From Clostridium tetanomorphum (lineage in GTDB: Bacteria; Bacillota; Clostridia; Clostridiales; Clostridiaceae): a stretch of 64,000 bases of DNA. The position numbers were made by a program, and so were the translations under genes. Positions 15,668 through 24,457 of this stretch are shown in pieces (position 1 is the stretch's first letter; each line of letters begins with the position of its first letter). The DNA lies in the NCBI RefSeq assembly GCF_017873215.1, contig NZ_JAGGKA010000008.1:62001-126000 (forward strand), in the 5' to 3' direction. Under the pieces are notes generated by a model. That model did not search any database. It saw only the letters and a list, made by a program, of their open reading frames with translations, and was not told the DNA's origin.

Positions 15668-16333
15668 TTATTTCACACACCTAAAATACACAATAGATTT
15701 AATATTATAAACCTCGACTTTTGTATATAATTTATCAAGTATTTGAAAAACTTTATCTTTTGTATAAAACGGAGGTGTAAACCATCCTTTGGGCATTAGA
15801 ACTTTAGTTACTATTAAATCTGTTGCTTTACGTTCACCACTAATGTAAAAGCAACCACAGAATATGCCACCTTTTTTAAGAACTCTCGCAGTTTCTTTAA
15901 ATGCAATTTCCTTGTTAGGAAACGCATGAAACCCATTCATCGAAAGAACCAAATCAAAACTATCTGTTTCAAAAGGAAGATTTGATACATCACCTTGTAC
16001 ACATTTAATATTGTTAATTTTCAGGTCTTCAAAGCGTTTTTTCGCCTGTGAAAGCATATCTGTAGAATAATCTAATGCAGTAATATCAGCGGTTTTTATT
16101 GTTTCATATTTACTTGCAGTAAATATTGCTGTTCCTACAGGTACATCAAGTATTTTACCATTGAAGTCATTAGGAATAAAAGAAAGTAGTGTTGGAACAT
16201 AATCCTCGTCTTTCATACCCCACGCCAATTTATTATAGACTTTTGACCAGAAACTATTTGCAGTCAAAACATTGTCATATATATTTTTTGATTCTTTATA
16301 TGCAACTTTAATTTTATTCTCTATATCATTCAT
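15668..16333 (-). CDS. Class I SAM-dependent methyltransferase
   Basis: The 221-residue product has the SAM-binding strand GKILDVPVGTAIFTASKY (Asp and Gly-x-Gly slightly degenerate), the acidic second strand ITALDYSTDML, GDVSNLPFETDSFDLVLSMN and the post-core ARVLKKGGIFCGCFY. It methylates an unknown small molecule. AGGAGG is six bases before the ATG. It is one of the few reverse-strand genes here. The spacer upstream has the palindromic CTATACTATAG-like sequence, a possible operator or promoter. Confidence 0.88.
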   Translation of the reverse strand: MNDIENKIKVAYKESKNIYDNVLTANSFWSKVYNKLAWGMKDEDYVPTLLSFIPNDFNGKILDVPVGTAIFTASKYETIKTADITALDYSTDMLSQAKKRFEDLKINNIKCVQGDVSNLPFETDSFDLVLSMNGFHAFPNKEIAFKETARVLKKGGIFCGCFYISGERKATDLIVTKVLMPKGWFTPPFYTKDKVFQILDKLYTKVEVYNIKSIVYFRCVK

Positions 16334-16425
16334 AAAAGTCCTCCTACCAATTTACTTTATTGTATACTAAACTATAGTATAGTTTTATACTAATTATAGC
16401 ACTAATTTCAAGGTGTTTTATATGA

Positions 16426-16677
16426 TTAAACAAATATTGGTTCTCTTTCCTTCAAATCTGTTATTCTTGTATACGCATGGGCTACATTACATTGAACCTC
16501 AGCATTACAACGAGGGCAGACCTTTCCCTTGGCAAATCTAAATTCCTTAACTTCTTGTGTTACTTGACCTACTTGCGAACCTAATACAAGCATTTCGTCT
16601 AAATAAGAAAGTAATTGCTACTGTTGAGATAATGATAATTTTTGAATATCTGAAATTAAAGCCTTCACACTTGCCAT
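16426..16677 (-). pseudogene. N-terminal stub of a zinc-ribbon transposase (IS1595-like)
   Basis: The reverse strand reads MASVKALISDIQKLSLSQQ, an in-frame TAG, then QLLSYLDEMLVLG and EFRFAKGKVCPRCNAEVQC. The EFRFxKGxVCPxC string is the start of the zinc ribbon of IS1595-type transposases; the DDE domain is absent. A nonsense codon plus truncation make it dead. Confidence 0.55.
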
Positions 16678-16804
16678 AATGCACCTCTGAGCATGTATAT
16701 ATGGCTTAATAATAGCATATCTACAAAAATATATAAATTTTCAACATTGATTTAAAACATAGCAAAAAAATAAAAGTAAAGTATCTGATAAACTATATGA
16801 TTCT

Positions 16805-17053
16805 ATGAAAACTACTCTTAAAAAGAATAATATTGAATTTGCAGATACAGATGTAAGGAGTACAAGTGATCACAAGAATTTTGAAGATGAAAGGATTCCT
16901 AATTTTTTCTTTGTACAGGAAAATATAGAGAAATTAGTTCATAAGCCTACAGATACGCCAGATACTTTGGACTATAATCAAATAGATAGGATTGCAAATG
17001 CTATAAGTGATTTTGTAGAAACAAATAATGGTATAATGTTTGAAGCAAAATAG
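16805..17053 (+). pseudogene. C-terminal remnant of an M28 zinc peptidase
   Basis: The 82 codons contain TSDHKNFEDERIPNFFFVQE, then HKPTDTPDTLDYNQIDRIAN. SDHxxF followed by IPxxFF and H...DTPDTLDY is the C-terminal part of M28 aminopeptidases, including the last metal-ligand histidine. The N-terminal catalytic part is missing and no ribosome site is seen at ATG 16805. Confidence 0.65.
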
Positions 17054-17141
17054 TAGCTACTAAGAAAATTCAATAGTTGTGATATTTAAAAATATGTTAT
17101 AATGTACTAAAACATAAATGACGATTTTAAAGGTGATAATT

Positions 17142-17558
17142 ATGAAAGTATTAGTTAGTTCTTGCATCATAGGATGTAACTGTAAGTATAATGGTGATAA
17201 CAATTTAAATTCAAGAGTAGTAGATTTTTTAAGAGATAAAGAAGTAATTGAAATTTGTCCAGAAATGTTAGCTGGTATGAGTATTCCAAGGGCTTCTGCT
17301 GAAATAGTAGATGGTTGTGTTACTGAATCTAATGGTAAAAATGTTGATAAGGAGTATCGAAAAGGGGTTGAATTGGCATTAGAAAAAATAAAAGATGAAG
17401 ATATTGATTTAGTAATTCTTCAGTCACGTAGTCCTACTTGTGGAGTCAATAGAATTTATGATGGGAGCTTTACAGGAAACTTGATTGAAGGTCAAGGACT
17501 ATTCGCCAAGGCTCTTATTCGTGCTGGATATAAAGTAATTGACTCAGAAGATGTTTAA
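17142..17558 (+). CDS. DUF523 domain protein
   Basis: The product (138 residues) begins MKVLVSSCIIGCNCKYNGDN and has EICPEMLAGMSIPRASAEIV and DLVILQSRSPTCGVNRIYDG, the conserved DUF523/YbbK pattern with invariant SC.G..CRY-like, P and SRSPSCG-like cysteines. AAAGGTGAT at the correct distance from ATG 17142 rules out the ATG at 17118. Members are usually 135-150 residues, so it is full length. The cysteines suggest metal or Fe-S binding, but function is unknown. Confidence 0.9.
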   Translation: MKVLVSSCIIGCNCKYNGDNNLNSRVVDFLRDKEVIEICPEMLAGMSIPRASAEIVDGCVTESNGKNVDKEYRKGVELALEKIKDEDIDLVILQSRSPTCGVNRIYDGSFTGNLIEGQGLFAKALIRAGYKVIDSEDV

Positions 17559-17611
17559 TAAATTGTAATTTGTTAAGTAACTTAAAAAATAAATATAAAA
17601 TAATATATTAA

Positions 17612-17650
17612 AATATCGCATTATTTAGAAATGAAATTGCGGTATTTTTG
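17612..17650 (+). terminator. Cruciform terminator repeat, copy 3
   Basis: AATATCGCATTATTTAGAAA then TGAAATTGCGGTATTTTTG: outer stem ATATCGCA/TGCGGTAT with G-T pair, then T run. Confidence 0.7.
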
Positions 17651-17668
17651 CGTGGCATTCTGAAAACA

Positions 17669-17803
17669 ATGGGACGTAAAAAGTTGGAAGGTATGATGGC
17701 TCTATATATGAATTGTGATGGTTGGAAAAATCCTTGTGGTCATATAGATAAGTATTCAAAAATTAGGGAAGAAGCTAAAAATAATGGCTTAAATAAAGAA
17801 TAG
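17669..17803 (+). CDS. Short frame, 44 residues, probable remnant
   Basis: MGRKKLEGMMALYMNCDGWK continues NPCGHIDKYSKIREEAKNNG to a stop at 17801. There is no clear ribosome site. The Cys residues and the composition look protein-like, so it may be a gene tail; the family is not recognised. Confidence 0.3.
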   Translation: MGRKKLEGMMALYMNCDGWKNPCGHIDKYSKIREEAKNNGLNKE

Positions 17804-17834
17804 TATAAGTGAAAATTTGAAGTAGTAATTAATA

Positions 17835-17885
17835 AAAATGTTCTTTGAAAATTGAATAGTGTGATACATATATGTTATAGTTTAA
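17835..17885 (+). repeat. Recurring promoter block, CTTTGAAAATTGAATA type
   Basis: GTTCTTTGAAAATTGAATAG followed by TGATACATATATGTTATAG. Second copy of the block at 12690; it precedes the MBL-fold gene. Confidence 0.5.
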
Positions 17886-17954
17886 TAGTAAATAAATTGA
17901 ATTTTGTTGTGATTTATTTACAGATTCAATGAAATGGAAAGAAGGACAAGTTAA

Positions 17955-18716
17955 ATGAACAATTGGTTTACAATAGATCATATTGATAAGGATACACATA
18001 TCATCAGTGAATACCGACATTGGGAGGAAACACATGCTTATCTTTTAAATGGTACTGAAAGAAGCCTATTGGTTGATACTGGTCTTGGTATTTGCAATAT
18101 TTATGATGAAGTGATAAAGCTGACTGACAAACCAGTAACTGCTGTGGCAACTCATATTCATTGGGATCATATAGGCGGGCATAAGTTTTTTCCTGACTTT
18201 TATGCTCATGAGGATGAATTAAACTGGCTAAATGGAGAATTTCCACTAACTTTGGAACAAATCAAGGACATGGTAGTAGATCGTTGCGATTTGCCAGAAG
18301 GTTATAATGTGGACAATTACAAATTCTTTCAGGGTACGCCTACAATGGTTCTAAAAGATAATGATATCATTGATATAGGAGGTCGTTTTATTCAAGTGTT
18401 ACATACGCCTGGTCATTCACCAGGACACATATGTTTTTTTGAAAAGGAACGTGGTTATCTTTTCACAGGTGATTTAGTTTATAAAGATACTTTATTTGCT
18501 TATTACCCTTCTACTGATCCGAAAGCCTATTTGAAATCAATTGAGAGAGTTGCAACACTTCCAGTAAAAAAGGTTTTTCCAGCGCATCATAGTTTGGATA
18601 TACATCCAGAAATACTCATTAGAATGCGGGATGCTTTTAGACAGCTGGAATCGGAAGATAAATTGCATCACGGCAGTGGTACTTTTAAATACAAAGATTT
18701 TGCTATCTGGATATAA
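17955..18716 (+). CDS. MBL-fold metallo-hydrolase
   Basis: The 253-residue protein contains the metal-binding motif THIHWDHIGGH (HxHxDH), preceded by LLVDTGLGI and followed by LHTPGHSPGHICFF, LFTGDLVYKDT and FPAHHSL, which supply the remaining His and Asp ligands. It should be a cytosolic di-metal hydrolase acting on a thioester, lactone or phosphodiester; the substrate cannot be told. AAAGAAGGACAAG lies upstream of the ATG. No signal peptide. Single-gene unit with its own promoter block. Confidence 0.9.
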   Translation: MNNWFTIDHIDKDTHIISEYRHWEETHAYLLNGTERSLLVDTGLGICNIYDEVIKLTDKPVTAVATHIHWDHIGGHKFFPDFYAHEDELNWLNGEFPLTLEQIKDMVVDRCDLPEGYNVDNYKFFQGTPTMVLKDNDIIDIGGRFIQVLHTPGHSPGHICFFEKERGYLFTGDLVYKDTLFAYYPSTDPKAYLKSIERVATLPVKKVFPAHHSLDIHPEILIRMRDAFRQLESEDKLHHGSGTFKYKDFAIWI

Positions 18717-18817
18717 TTGTAAATTGTAAAAGACAGAATGAGTATAGCAAAAAAATTACAAATTTCAATTTATAGTTTAATAATACAAGTTTATTAAAAA
18801 ATAAATACCATTTTTAA

Positions 18818-18860
18818 ATATCACATTATTCAAAAGTAAATGAATGTTGTGGTATTTTTT
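18818..18860 (+). terminator. Cruciform terminator repeat, copy 4
   Basis: ATATCACA/TGTGGTAT outer stem, ATTCA/TGAAT inner stem, followed by TTTTTT. Downstream of the MBL gene. Confidence 0.7.
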
Positions 18861-18917
18861 TCTATGTAATCCAAAGACCAGGTACAAGTTATGTAATAAA
18901 AAGAAAGGTTGTTGAAA

Positions 18918-19031
18918 ATGGGAAAAGAGAAATTTAAAAAAGGCGATTATGTAATACATGAAAGCCAAATTAAGTCAATAACAAGTTTAATTAATGATAA
19001 GTTTACAGTTCAACTGTATTATATAATGTAA
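18918..19031 (+). CDS. Short frame, 37 residues, possibly a truncated gene
   Basis: AAAGGTTGTTGAAA precedes an ATG; the product is MGKEKFKKGDYVIHESQIKS then ITSLINDKFTVQLYYIM. The KKGDYVIH start suggests a small beta-barrel domain cut short. Family not recognised and expression uncertain. Confidence 0.35.
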   Translation: MGKEKFKKGDYVIHESQIKSITSLINDKFTVQLYYIM

Positions 19032-19033
19032 CA

Positions 19034-19095
19034 CTTTTCCGTATTTTCCTTTAGTAATATGCTATAATTAATTCCAATAGTCACTATTGTGAATA
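19034..19095 (+). repeat. Recurring promoter block, TAATATGCTATAATTAATT type
   Basis: TTTTCCTTTAGTAATATGCT then ATAATTAATTCCAATAGTC. Matches blocks at 3885, 5590 and 11195. Here it precedes a broken GNAT. Confidence 0.6.
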
Positions 19096-19114
19096 CAAAA
19101 GGAGTGCCTGATTG

Positions 19115-19349
19115 ATGATAATAGAGATAAAAGATACAAAATTACAAGATGCAGAAACTATTAGATGTTGCATTAGCAGATATGAAAAAAGATGGTTATC
19201 AAAATATTTATTTGTGGGTATTAAAAGAAAATAAGAATGCACAACTTTTCTATGAAAGGAATGGTTTTCAATATAATCAATATGAATATAATTTTGAAAT
19301 CATGGGAAAACAACTAACTGATATAAGATGTGTTATTGATTTAAATTAG
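19115..19349 (+). pseudogene. Deleted GNAT gene
   Basis: An ATG at 19115 after GGAGTG begins MIIEIKDTKLQDAE, a GNAT-like N-terminus, but the C-terminal half, QKLLDVALADMKKDGYQNIY and NKNAQLFYERNGFQYNQYEY, is in another frame from 19149. About 80 middle codons are missing, including the CoA-binding loop. Not functional. Confidence 0.75.
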
Positions 19350-19429
19350 CACGGAAATGAATGCCATTTTCATTTGTATTAAGCATATATGATTCTTACT
19401 TAATCTAATAACTGATAATACTGAAAATA

Positions 19430-19615
19430 TAAAAGATGGTCTTTGAAAATTGAATAATGCGGTGCTTAAAAATGGAATTATAATTCATAAGTGTAATAAT
19501 GCAGTGTTAACAATATGGAAGATGTGCCATAATTTCTATAATATTAATAATTTGAAGTACCCCCCTAAAATAGAATGGCTTGTATGTATAATTAAGTATA
19601 ACATTAATGGGAGGA
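19430..19615 (+). promoter_or_regulatory. Leader of the DUF5667 gene with CTTTGAAAATTGAATA block
   Basis: GGTCTTTGAAAATTGAATAA starts a third copy of the block seen at 12690 and 17835. A GGGAGG ribosome site ends the leader. No gene lies in it. Confidence 0.4.
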
Positions 19616-19622
19616 ATAACTT

Positions 19623-20741
19623 ATGAGAAAAAGGATTACTGGAATGGTATTAACAGTTTTTTTAACGAGTATATTTAGTACTGCTGCATATGCAGCCGAA
19701 GTGAATAGTACAAGTACAACTGAGGCAACAAGCAGTGTAACATCTTCAACTACAACACAAGTAGAAAATCAATCAGGAGCAGCAGAAGAAAATGTGGTTA
19801 AGGATTTAGCGGGTGTACTGCCTGACTCACCTTTTTATAGCATAGAGCGTGGAATAGAAAATCTCCAGATTGCGATTACTAAAAGTCAGGAAAAACTGGC
19901 GGCACTTAAAGCACAATTTGCTACTGAGAGGGCTGGGGAGGCAATTGTTATGACAAACGAAGGCAAAGAAGAACTTGCAAGTGAAGCTACAATTGAATAC
20001 ATGGAGATGCTTGCATCAGCTACAGAACATATAAACAATGCAATTGAGGCTAAGGATGAAGCTGGAAAAACTCTTGAAACCCTCAATGAATCATATAAGA
20101 GGAGCGAGGAAATCTTAAAGACTATGCTTGATAAGGTACCTGAATCTTCCAAGACAAGTATTGAAAATGCATTAAATGAGCAGGATAAAGCAATTGCAGC
20201 AGTCAATGGTTTCTATGCAACAAAAAAGGCTTTCTTCGATGCAAAGCACCAATTTGAAGAGGCAAAGAAAGAGCTTGAAGCTGCCAAAAAGAGTGGAGAT
20301 GTAGAGGCAATAAAAGCTGCTGAAGAAAAGGTAAAGGAAGCTGAGGCTTTAAAAGATGAACTTGAGGGGTTAAAGGACTCTGCTGATTCAGCAAAGGAAG
20401 AAGTAAAAAATCTCGTTAAACAAGCTGAAAAGGGAATTGAGCAGGGCATGGACCAGATTGACAAGGCAAATGAAAAGATGAAAAAGGTACAAGAAAAGGC
20501 TTCTGAGGATGCAAAAAAGGTAGAGGAAAAGGCAAAGAAAAAAGAGGAGAAAGATAGTCAAAAAGTTAAAAAGGAAGAAGAAAAATCAAAAGAAGCAATA
20601 AAGAAGGCCGAAGAAAAAGCTAAAGAAGAAGCTAAAAAAGCTAAAGAAAAAGCTAGAGAAGAAGCAAAAAAAGCAGCAGAAAAGGCAAAAGAACAAGCAG
20701 AGAAATCTCAGGAAAAACATAAAGACCAATCAAAAAAATAG
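19623..20741 (+). CDS. Secreted DUF5667 protein with lysine/glutamate-rich coiled-coil tail
   Basis: Residues 1-24 (MRKRITGMVLTVFLTSIFST then AAYA) form a signal peptide with an AYA cleavage site. Residues 60-160 carry the DUF5667 pattern: LAGVLPDSPFYSIERGIENL, LQIAITKSQEKLAALKAQFA and AERAGEA-like helices. From residue 195 the protein is almost wholly helical and built of KKAEEKAKEEA-like heptads, a long coiled coil with very high Lys and Glu. It should be exported, possibly held by the cell wall through charge. DUF5667 proteins are common in clostridia and of unknown role. GGGAGG precedes the ATG; a terminator follows. Confidence 0.85.
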   Translation: MRKRITGMVLTVFLTSIFSTAAYAAEVNSTSTTEATSSVTSSTTTQVENQSGAAEENVVKDLAGVLPDSPFYSIERGIENLQIAITKSQEKLAALKAQFATERAGEAIVMTNEGKEELASEATIEYMEMLASATEHINNAIEAKDEAGKTLETLNESYKRSEEILKTMLDKVPESSKTSIENALNEQDKAIAAVNGFYATKKAFFDAKHQFEEAKKELEAAKKSGDVEAIKAAEEKVKEAEALKDELEGLKDSADSAKEEVKNLVKQAEKGIEQGMDQIDKANEKMKKVQEKASEDAKKVEEKAKKKEEKDSQKVKKEEEKSKEAIKKAEEKAKEEAKKAKEKAREEAKKAAEKAKEQAEKSQEKHKDQSKK

Positions 20742-20754
20742 TTTAAATATAACA

Positions 20755-20793
20755 GGGACTGTAGGTTAACTTAACACTTCAGTCCTTATTTAT
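20755..20793 (+). terminator. Rho-independent terminator
   Basis: GGACTG(T)AGG and the later CTTCAGTCC form a stem of about 9 bp, followed by TTATTTATTT. Placed 15 bp after the DUF5667 gene. Confidence 0.65.
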
Positions 20794-20924
20794 TTGAGTT
20801 ACCTGTAAAACAAAGAATTTAAAAGTTTATAACTTTACTTTGCATTATAAATATTTTGTGTATTATTAGCAAAGTTATTAATGTGTTATACACATAAAAT
20901 AGTATAAAAAGAAAAGAGGTGAAT

Positions 20925-20966
20925 TTTAGTGAGGGTCTGGTACTTGTTATATACTCTCTCACTAAA
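20925..20966 (+). promoter_or_regulatory. Hairpin between ribosome site and start codon of the hydrolase gene
   Basis: AGAGGTGAA (20914-20922) is a good ribosome site, but instead of a start at once there is TTTAGTGAG (20925-20933) paired with CTCACTAAA (20958-20966), and the GTG start lies at 20975. The hairpin could bring the site and the start together or could be a small palindromic insertion that moved them apart. Confidence 0.45.
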
Positions 20967-20974
20967 GATAAATA

Positions 20975-21586
20975 GTGAAAATTATAAATAATTCCGATTC
21001 TGTAATAATAGTATTGCATGAAATATATGGAATTAATCAACATATACAGATGGTTTGCAAAAAATTTTCTATGAATGGATATGACATTATTTGTCCAAAT
21101 TTAATTGACAAGCCTCAACCGTTCAATTACGATTTGGAACAAGAGGCATATGAATATTTTATGAATAATATTGGATTTGATTCAGCAGTTCAGCAAGTAA
21201 AACAGGTAATTATACAAGCAAAAAAGCAATATAAAAACATATATTTAATTGGTTATAGTGTAGGTGCAACAATTGCGTGGTTATGCAGTGGTGAAGAAAA
21301 TATGTGTAATGGTATTATAGGATATTATGGTTCACGGATTAGAGATTATAGGAATATTACTCCAAAATGTCCAGTCCTATTAATTTTTTCTACTGAAGAG
21401 AACTCATTTAATATAAAAGAATTAGTTTATTCTTTGAAAAAACAGAGCATTAATGTTTATATGTTAAAGGGAAAACATGGATTTAGTAATCCTTTTTATA
21501 AAAACTATTGTGAACAGTCATTTGAAAAAGCAGAAAAATTAGTAGATAACTTTTTAAAGAAGATAAATAATGGTCCTTCAATATAG
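20975..21586 (+). CDS. Dienelactone hydrolase family protein
   Basis: The 203-residue alpha/beta hydrolase shows VIIVLHEIYGINQHIQMVCK (first strand and oxyanion region), DIICPNLIDKPQPF, YLIGYSVGATIAWLCSG (nucleophile elbow GYSVGA, Ser in place of the usual DLH Cys) and LKGKHGFSNPFYKNY with the catalytic His. The family hydrolyses dienelactones or other esters. The assigned start is GTG 20975, since the product begins just before the first strand; no ribosome site is adjacent, see the hairpin at 20925. Confidence 0.8.
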   Translation: MKIINNSDSVIIVLHEIYGINQHIQMVCKKFSMNGYDIICPNLIDKPQPFNYDLEQEAYEYFMNNIGFDSAVQQVKQVIIQAKKQYKNIYLIGYSVGATIAWLCSGEENMCNGIIGYYGSRIRDYRNITPKCPVLLIFSTEENSFNIKELVYSLKKQSINVYMLKGKHGFSNPFYKNYCEQSFEKAEKLVDNFLKKINNGPSI

Positions 21587-21817
21587 GGGACTATTAATCA
21601 ACATTCTCATTTAAAACTGATGAGGGAAGATTTAATTATAGAAATGGTTAAACTATAAAAATATGTTAAATATTACCACCGAATACCAATTAAAAGATTA
21701 AAAGTAAAAATAATATTTACCTATGGGCATACAAGTTATTTGGAATTTTTATTGATATTCAGTATAATTAAGAAAAGATAAAATTATAATTTACGATATG
21801 GATATAAGGAGAACAAA

Positions 21818-22351
21818 ATGATAGATTTATTTAAGGCATTTACTACAAAAGAAGATTTTTTTTATGATGGTGCATTTATTGCTAAAGTAAAATATCAACG
21901 ATTTCAAGCCAAATTAGATAAAGAAACTTATAAAAATGAAATTGTAAAAAGTAATAGACGACTTTGTGTAATCAACTGTAACGGATATGTTAATAATGAA
22001 ATTGCAGAAACATTAACAGTTTACTTAATGATGAATGTAAAAGTTAAAGAATATACTCAAACAGAAATTTCTATAGATAAGGGAACTTTATGGCGTAACT
22101 TCTCAAAAGAAGAAATTGCAGATTTTAGCCATTTAACAGGAGATACAAATTCTATTCACCTTACAGAAAATCCTGTTGTGCAAGGATTGTTTATTTTAAA
22201 AGAACTTTGTGACACCATTCAAACTGATGAGATAGAAGTGAAATATATTCATCCTGTCTATGCAGGTAATCCAGTTTATATAGAACATGAAGAAAATATT
22301 ATAAAGGGTTTTAGTAATGATATGTTATGCTTTCAAGCAAATCTGCTTTAA
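21818..22351 (+). CDS. MaoC-like hot-dog domain protein
   Basis: The 177-residue protein has a C-terminal segment FSKEEIADFSHLTGDTNSIH, then PVVQGLFILKELCDTI and YIHPVYAGNPVYIE. Asp and His of the GDTNSIH motif and PVVQG are the hydratase-2/MaoC signature. The N-terminal 80 residues could be the degenerate first hot-dog half. The enzyme may hydrate an enoyl-CoA or bind acyl chains; no fatty acid genes are adjacent. AAGGAGAAC precedes the ATG. Confidence 0.8.
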   Translation: MIDLFKAFTTKEDFFYDGAFIAKVKYQRFQAKLDKETYKNEIVKSNRRLCVINCNGYVNNEIAETLTVYLMMNVKVKEYTQTEISIDKGTLWRNFSKEEIADFSHLTGDTNSIHLTENPVVQGLFILKELCDTIQTDEIEVKYIHPVYAGNPVYIEHEENIIKGFSNDMLCFQANLL

Positions 22352-22691
22352 AATACTTTTATAAAATTAAGGGAAGTCTGTAATATACTTCTCTTAAAAT
22401 TTACAATTTATTATTGGTCTTTTCATTTAAATTCCTATTTTAACAAGTACATAGACAGCACTAAATTAATTACCCAGTCCTACCCCTACGATAATACTTG
22501 TATTAAATTTTTTCATGCCTCTTTAAAAAAGAAGAAAGTCCATCTTGTTAAGTATTTTGATTTTAATACTGATAAGTTAGCAATATTTGAATACGAATAA
22601 AAGCTTATATAAATATAAATTTTCGAAAGGTTTGAAATCACTATATCTAAATAATGATTAAATTAAATGGTAATCTAAAAAGGAGAAAGCA
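22352..22691. other. Gene-free spacer with terminator and a decayed tail
   Basis: TTAAGGGAAGT/ACTTCTCTTAA (22367-22397) is a terminator stem. Near 22520-22600 one frame reads KKKKVHLVKYFDFNTDKLAI and ends FEYE-stop, probably a decayed gene tail of unknown family. Nothing else recognised. Confidence 0.45.
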
Positions 22692-23246
22692 ATGTTTAAT
22701 GTAAATGATATGCTTGAGGTTTTAAAAAATAACAGTTCTCTGGCAGTTCCTATAAGCTTTTTGGTAAGTATAGGTATTTCGTTGGCGGGGGTACTACCTT
22801 CAGTATTTGTAACTGGAGCTAACATAGCTTTCTTTGGGCCTGCTCAGGGTTTTCTGATATCCCTGTTAGGAGAAACAACAGGAGCATATATTACTTTTAT
22901 TGTTTACAGATTAGGTTTTAAGAAGAGGATAGAGAAATTCACAGATAAACATGCATTACTTTCGCAGATAGTTAATAGTAAAGGAAAAAAAGCTGGCCTA
23001 TTAATATGTGAAGGGAGAGTAATTCCATTCATACCATCAGGATTTGTGACACTGGCAGCCTCAATAAGTAATGTTAATGGTATGATATTCACCGTTGCAA
23101 CCTTGATTGGAAAGGCTCCATCTATAGCTTTAGAAGCACTTATTAGCTATGATATAGTTAATATTTATAATAATTGGCTACGATTAGCTATAACAATTAT
23201 TACGTTAATACTTATCAAATTTACAATTGGAAAAGGAAAAAGCTAA
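22692..23246 (+). CDS. TVP38/TMEM64 (SNARE-associated/DedA-like) membrane protein
   Basis: The 184-residue integral membrane protein has PISFLVSIGISLAGVLPSVF, GANIAFFGPAQGFLISLLGE and the characteristic GRVIPFIPSGFVTLAASISN, with FxxRxxPxxP-type core G-R-x-I-P-F-I-P. These proteins are thought to move lipids across the bilayer. Five hydrophobic segments are visible. AAAAAGGAGAAAGCA gives the start. Stand-alone unit followed by a cruciform terminator. Confidence 0.88.
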   Translation: MFNVNDMLEVLKNNSSLAVPISFLVSIGISLAGVLPSVFVTGANIAFFGPAQGFLISLLGETTGAYITFIVYRLGFKKRIEKFTDKHALLSQIVNSKGKKAGLLICEGRVIPFIPSGFVTLAASISNVNGMIFTVATLIGKAPSIALEALISYDIVNIYNNWLRLAITIITLILIKFTIGKGKS

Positions 23247-23262
23247 TTACTAATTTACTTGA

Positions 23263-23303
23263 ACACCGCAGCATTTATAAATTGAATTTTAGGGTGTTTT
23301 TAC
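23263..23303 (+). terminator. Cruciform terminator repeat, copy 5
   Basis: AACACCGC...(T)AGGGTGTT outer stem with inner ATTTATAAATTGAATTT, then TTTTTA. Placed 16 bp after the TVP38 gene. Confidence 0.7.
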
Positions 23304-23399
23304 ATTTTAATATGGTATAATTTTTACATCAATTAAGTAACATATAGTAAATTTATGTTAATTATCATGATAATGTTATATTAAGAGGTGGATGAGAGT

Positions 23400-23687
23400 A
23401 TGGAGAAAATCATAAGCTGTTGCGGAGTAGTATGTTCTGAGTGTAAGTTTTTCCTAGAAGATTGTGAAGGCTGTGTGGGAATCAAAGGTAAGCCATTTTG
23501 GTTAAAATATATAGATGAAGATATTTGTGATATATATGATTGCTGTATTAATGAAAGAAAGTTAGAACATTGTGGTAAATGTATGGATTTACCGTGTGAA
23601 CGTTATTTTAAAGATGACCCAACAAAATCACCAGAAGAAAATGCTGAAGATCGTAGAAGACAATTAGAACAATTGAAATTTATGTGA
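23400..23687 (+). CDS. DUF3795 cysteine-rich protein
   Basis: The 95-residue protein MEKIISCCGVVCSECKFFLE has ten or so Cys residues: CCGVVCSECKF, CEGC, DCC, CGKCMDLPCERY. This is the DUF3795 pattern, thought to bind metal or Fe-S. AGAGGTG is nine bases before ATG 23400, which is therefore preferred to GTG 23388. Function unknown. Confidence 0.88.
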   Translation: MEKIISCCGVVCSECKFFLEDCEGCVGIKGKPFWLKYIDEDICDIYDCCINERKLEHCGKCMDLPCERYFKDDPTKSPEENAEDRRRQLEQLKFM

Positions 23688-23805
23688 AATTTCAATATAA
23701 TCAGCTGTTTTCAAGCGACTCATATCTATTCCAAATACATTTATTACAGGAACAATACTTACTATTGATGGTGAACCAGCTAAATATGTTCCATATGAGA
23801 GGGGG
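23685..23805 (-). pseudogene. Reverse-strand gene tail of unknown family
   Basis: The reverse strand codes for GTYLAGSPSIVSIVPVINVF then GIDMSRLKTADYIEISHKF in an uninterrupted frame, which reads like real protein, but its upstream part runs into the start of the convergent GNAT gene and has no start of its own. Probably a remnant joined to the array. Confidence 0.35.
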
Positions 23806-23814
23806 ATGATAATT

Positions 23815-24381
23815 TTGAGGAAAAGTCTATATGAACAATTTCCGCATATTGTAGCAGATGAAATAACATTAAGAAAAATTGTAGATTCTGATCTCGACAA
23901 TATTTTTGAAATATATAGTAATGAAAAACTTTTTCAATACACTCCTATAATGCTTAAAAAGAATAAAAGCACTGTTGCCAATATGATAGGACATTTTGAA
24001 AGAGACTTTCATAAAAGAAAATGTATATTTCTTGGAATCTGCCTAAATAGTGAACCTAACAATATTGTTGGTATAGCAGAAATGTTTGACTACTCCAATG
24101 ATGTAAATATGATAACAATAGGTTACAGACTAAACCATAGATTTTGGTCTAAAGGAATTGCTACAAAAACCGTTAAAGCAATGACAGATTACCTCTTTAA
24201 CGATATTGGCATTAACCGTATACAAGCCTTTGTCATGCCAGAAAATATTAAATCACAAAATGTATTACAAAAAAATGGGTTTAATAAAGAGGGAATAATT
24301 CGGCAAGGGTATGTTTGGAAAGGTCAAGGTGTTGTTGATTTGATATTATATTCTTTATTGAAGGCTGATATTGAAAAATAA
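23815..24381 (+). CDS. GNAT N-acetyltransferase, RimJ/RimL-like
   Basis: The protein shows ITLRKIVDSDLDNIFEIYSN, ITIGYRLNHRFWSKGIATKT (beta4 with CoA loop) and QAFVMPENIKSQNVLQKNGF, with GYVWKGQGVVDLILYSL at the end, as in RimJ/RimL and MccE-type enzymes. AGAGGGGG directly abuts the ATG at 23806 but is nine bases from TTG 23815, so I prefer the TTG start (188 residues). It acetylates an unknown target. Confidence 0.85.
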   Translation: MRKSLYEQFPHIVADEITLRKIVDSDLDNIFEIYSNEKLFQYTPIMLKKNKSTVANMIGHFERDFHKRKCIFLGICLNSEPNNIVGIAEMFDYSNDVNMITIGYRLNHRFWSKGIATKTVKAMTDYLFNDIGINRIQAFVMPENIKSQNVLQKNGFNKEGIIRQGYVWKGQGVVDLILYSLLKADIEK

Positions 24382-24457
24382 GTATTTTTTAATAATTAGT
24401 TATTACATAATATTCTTATTTAATAATTCAACTATAAAAATTAAATAATTTATTAAA

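Noticed and set aside
19886-20464. Three reverse-strand frames inside the DUF5667 gene
   Set aside because: They are mirror frames of the Lys/Glu-rich coiled coil; composition bias keeps the antisense frames open. No ribosome sites.
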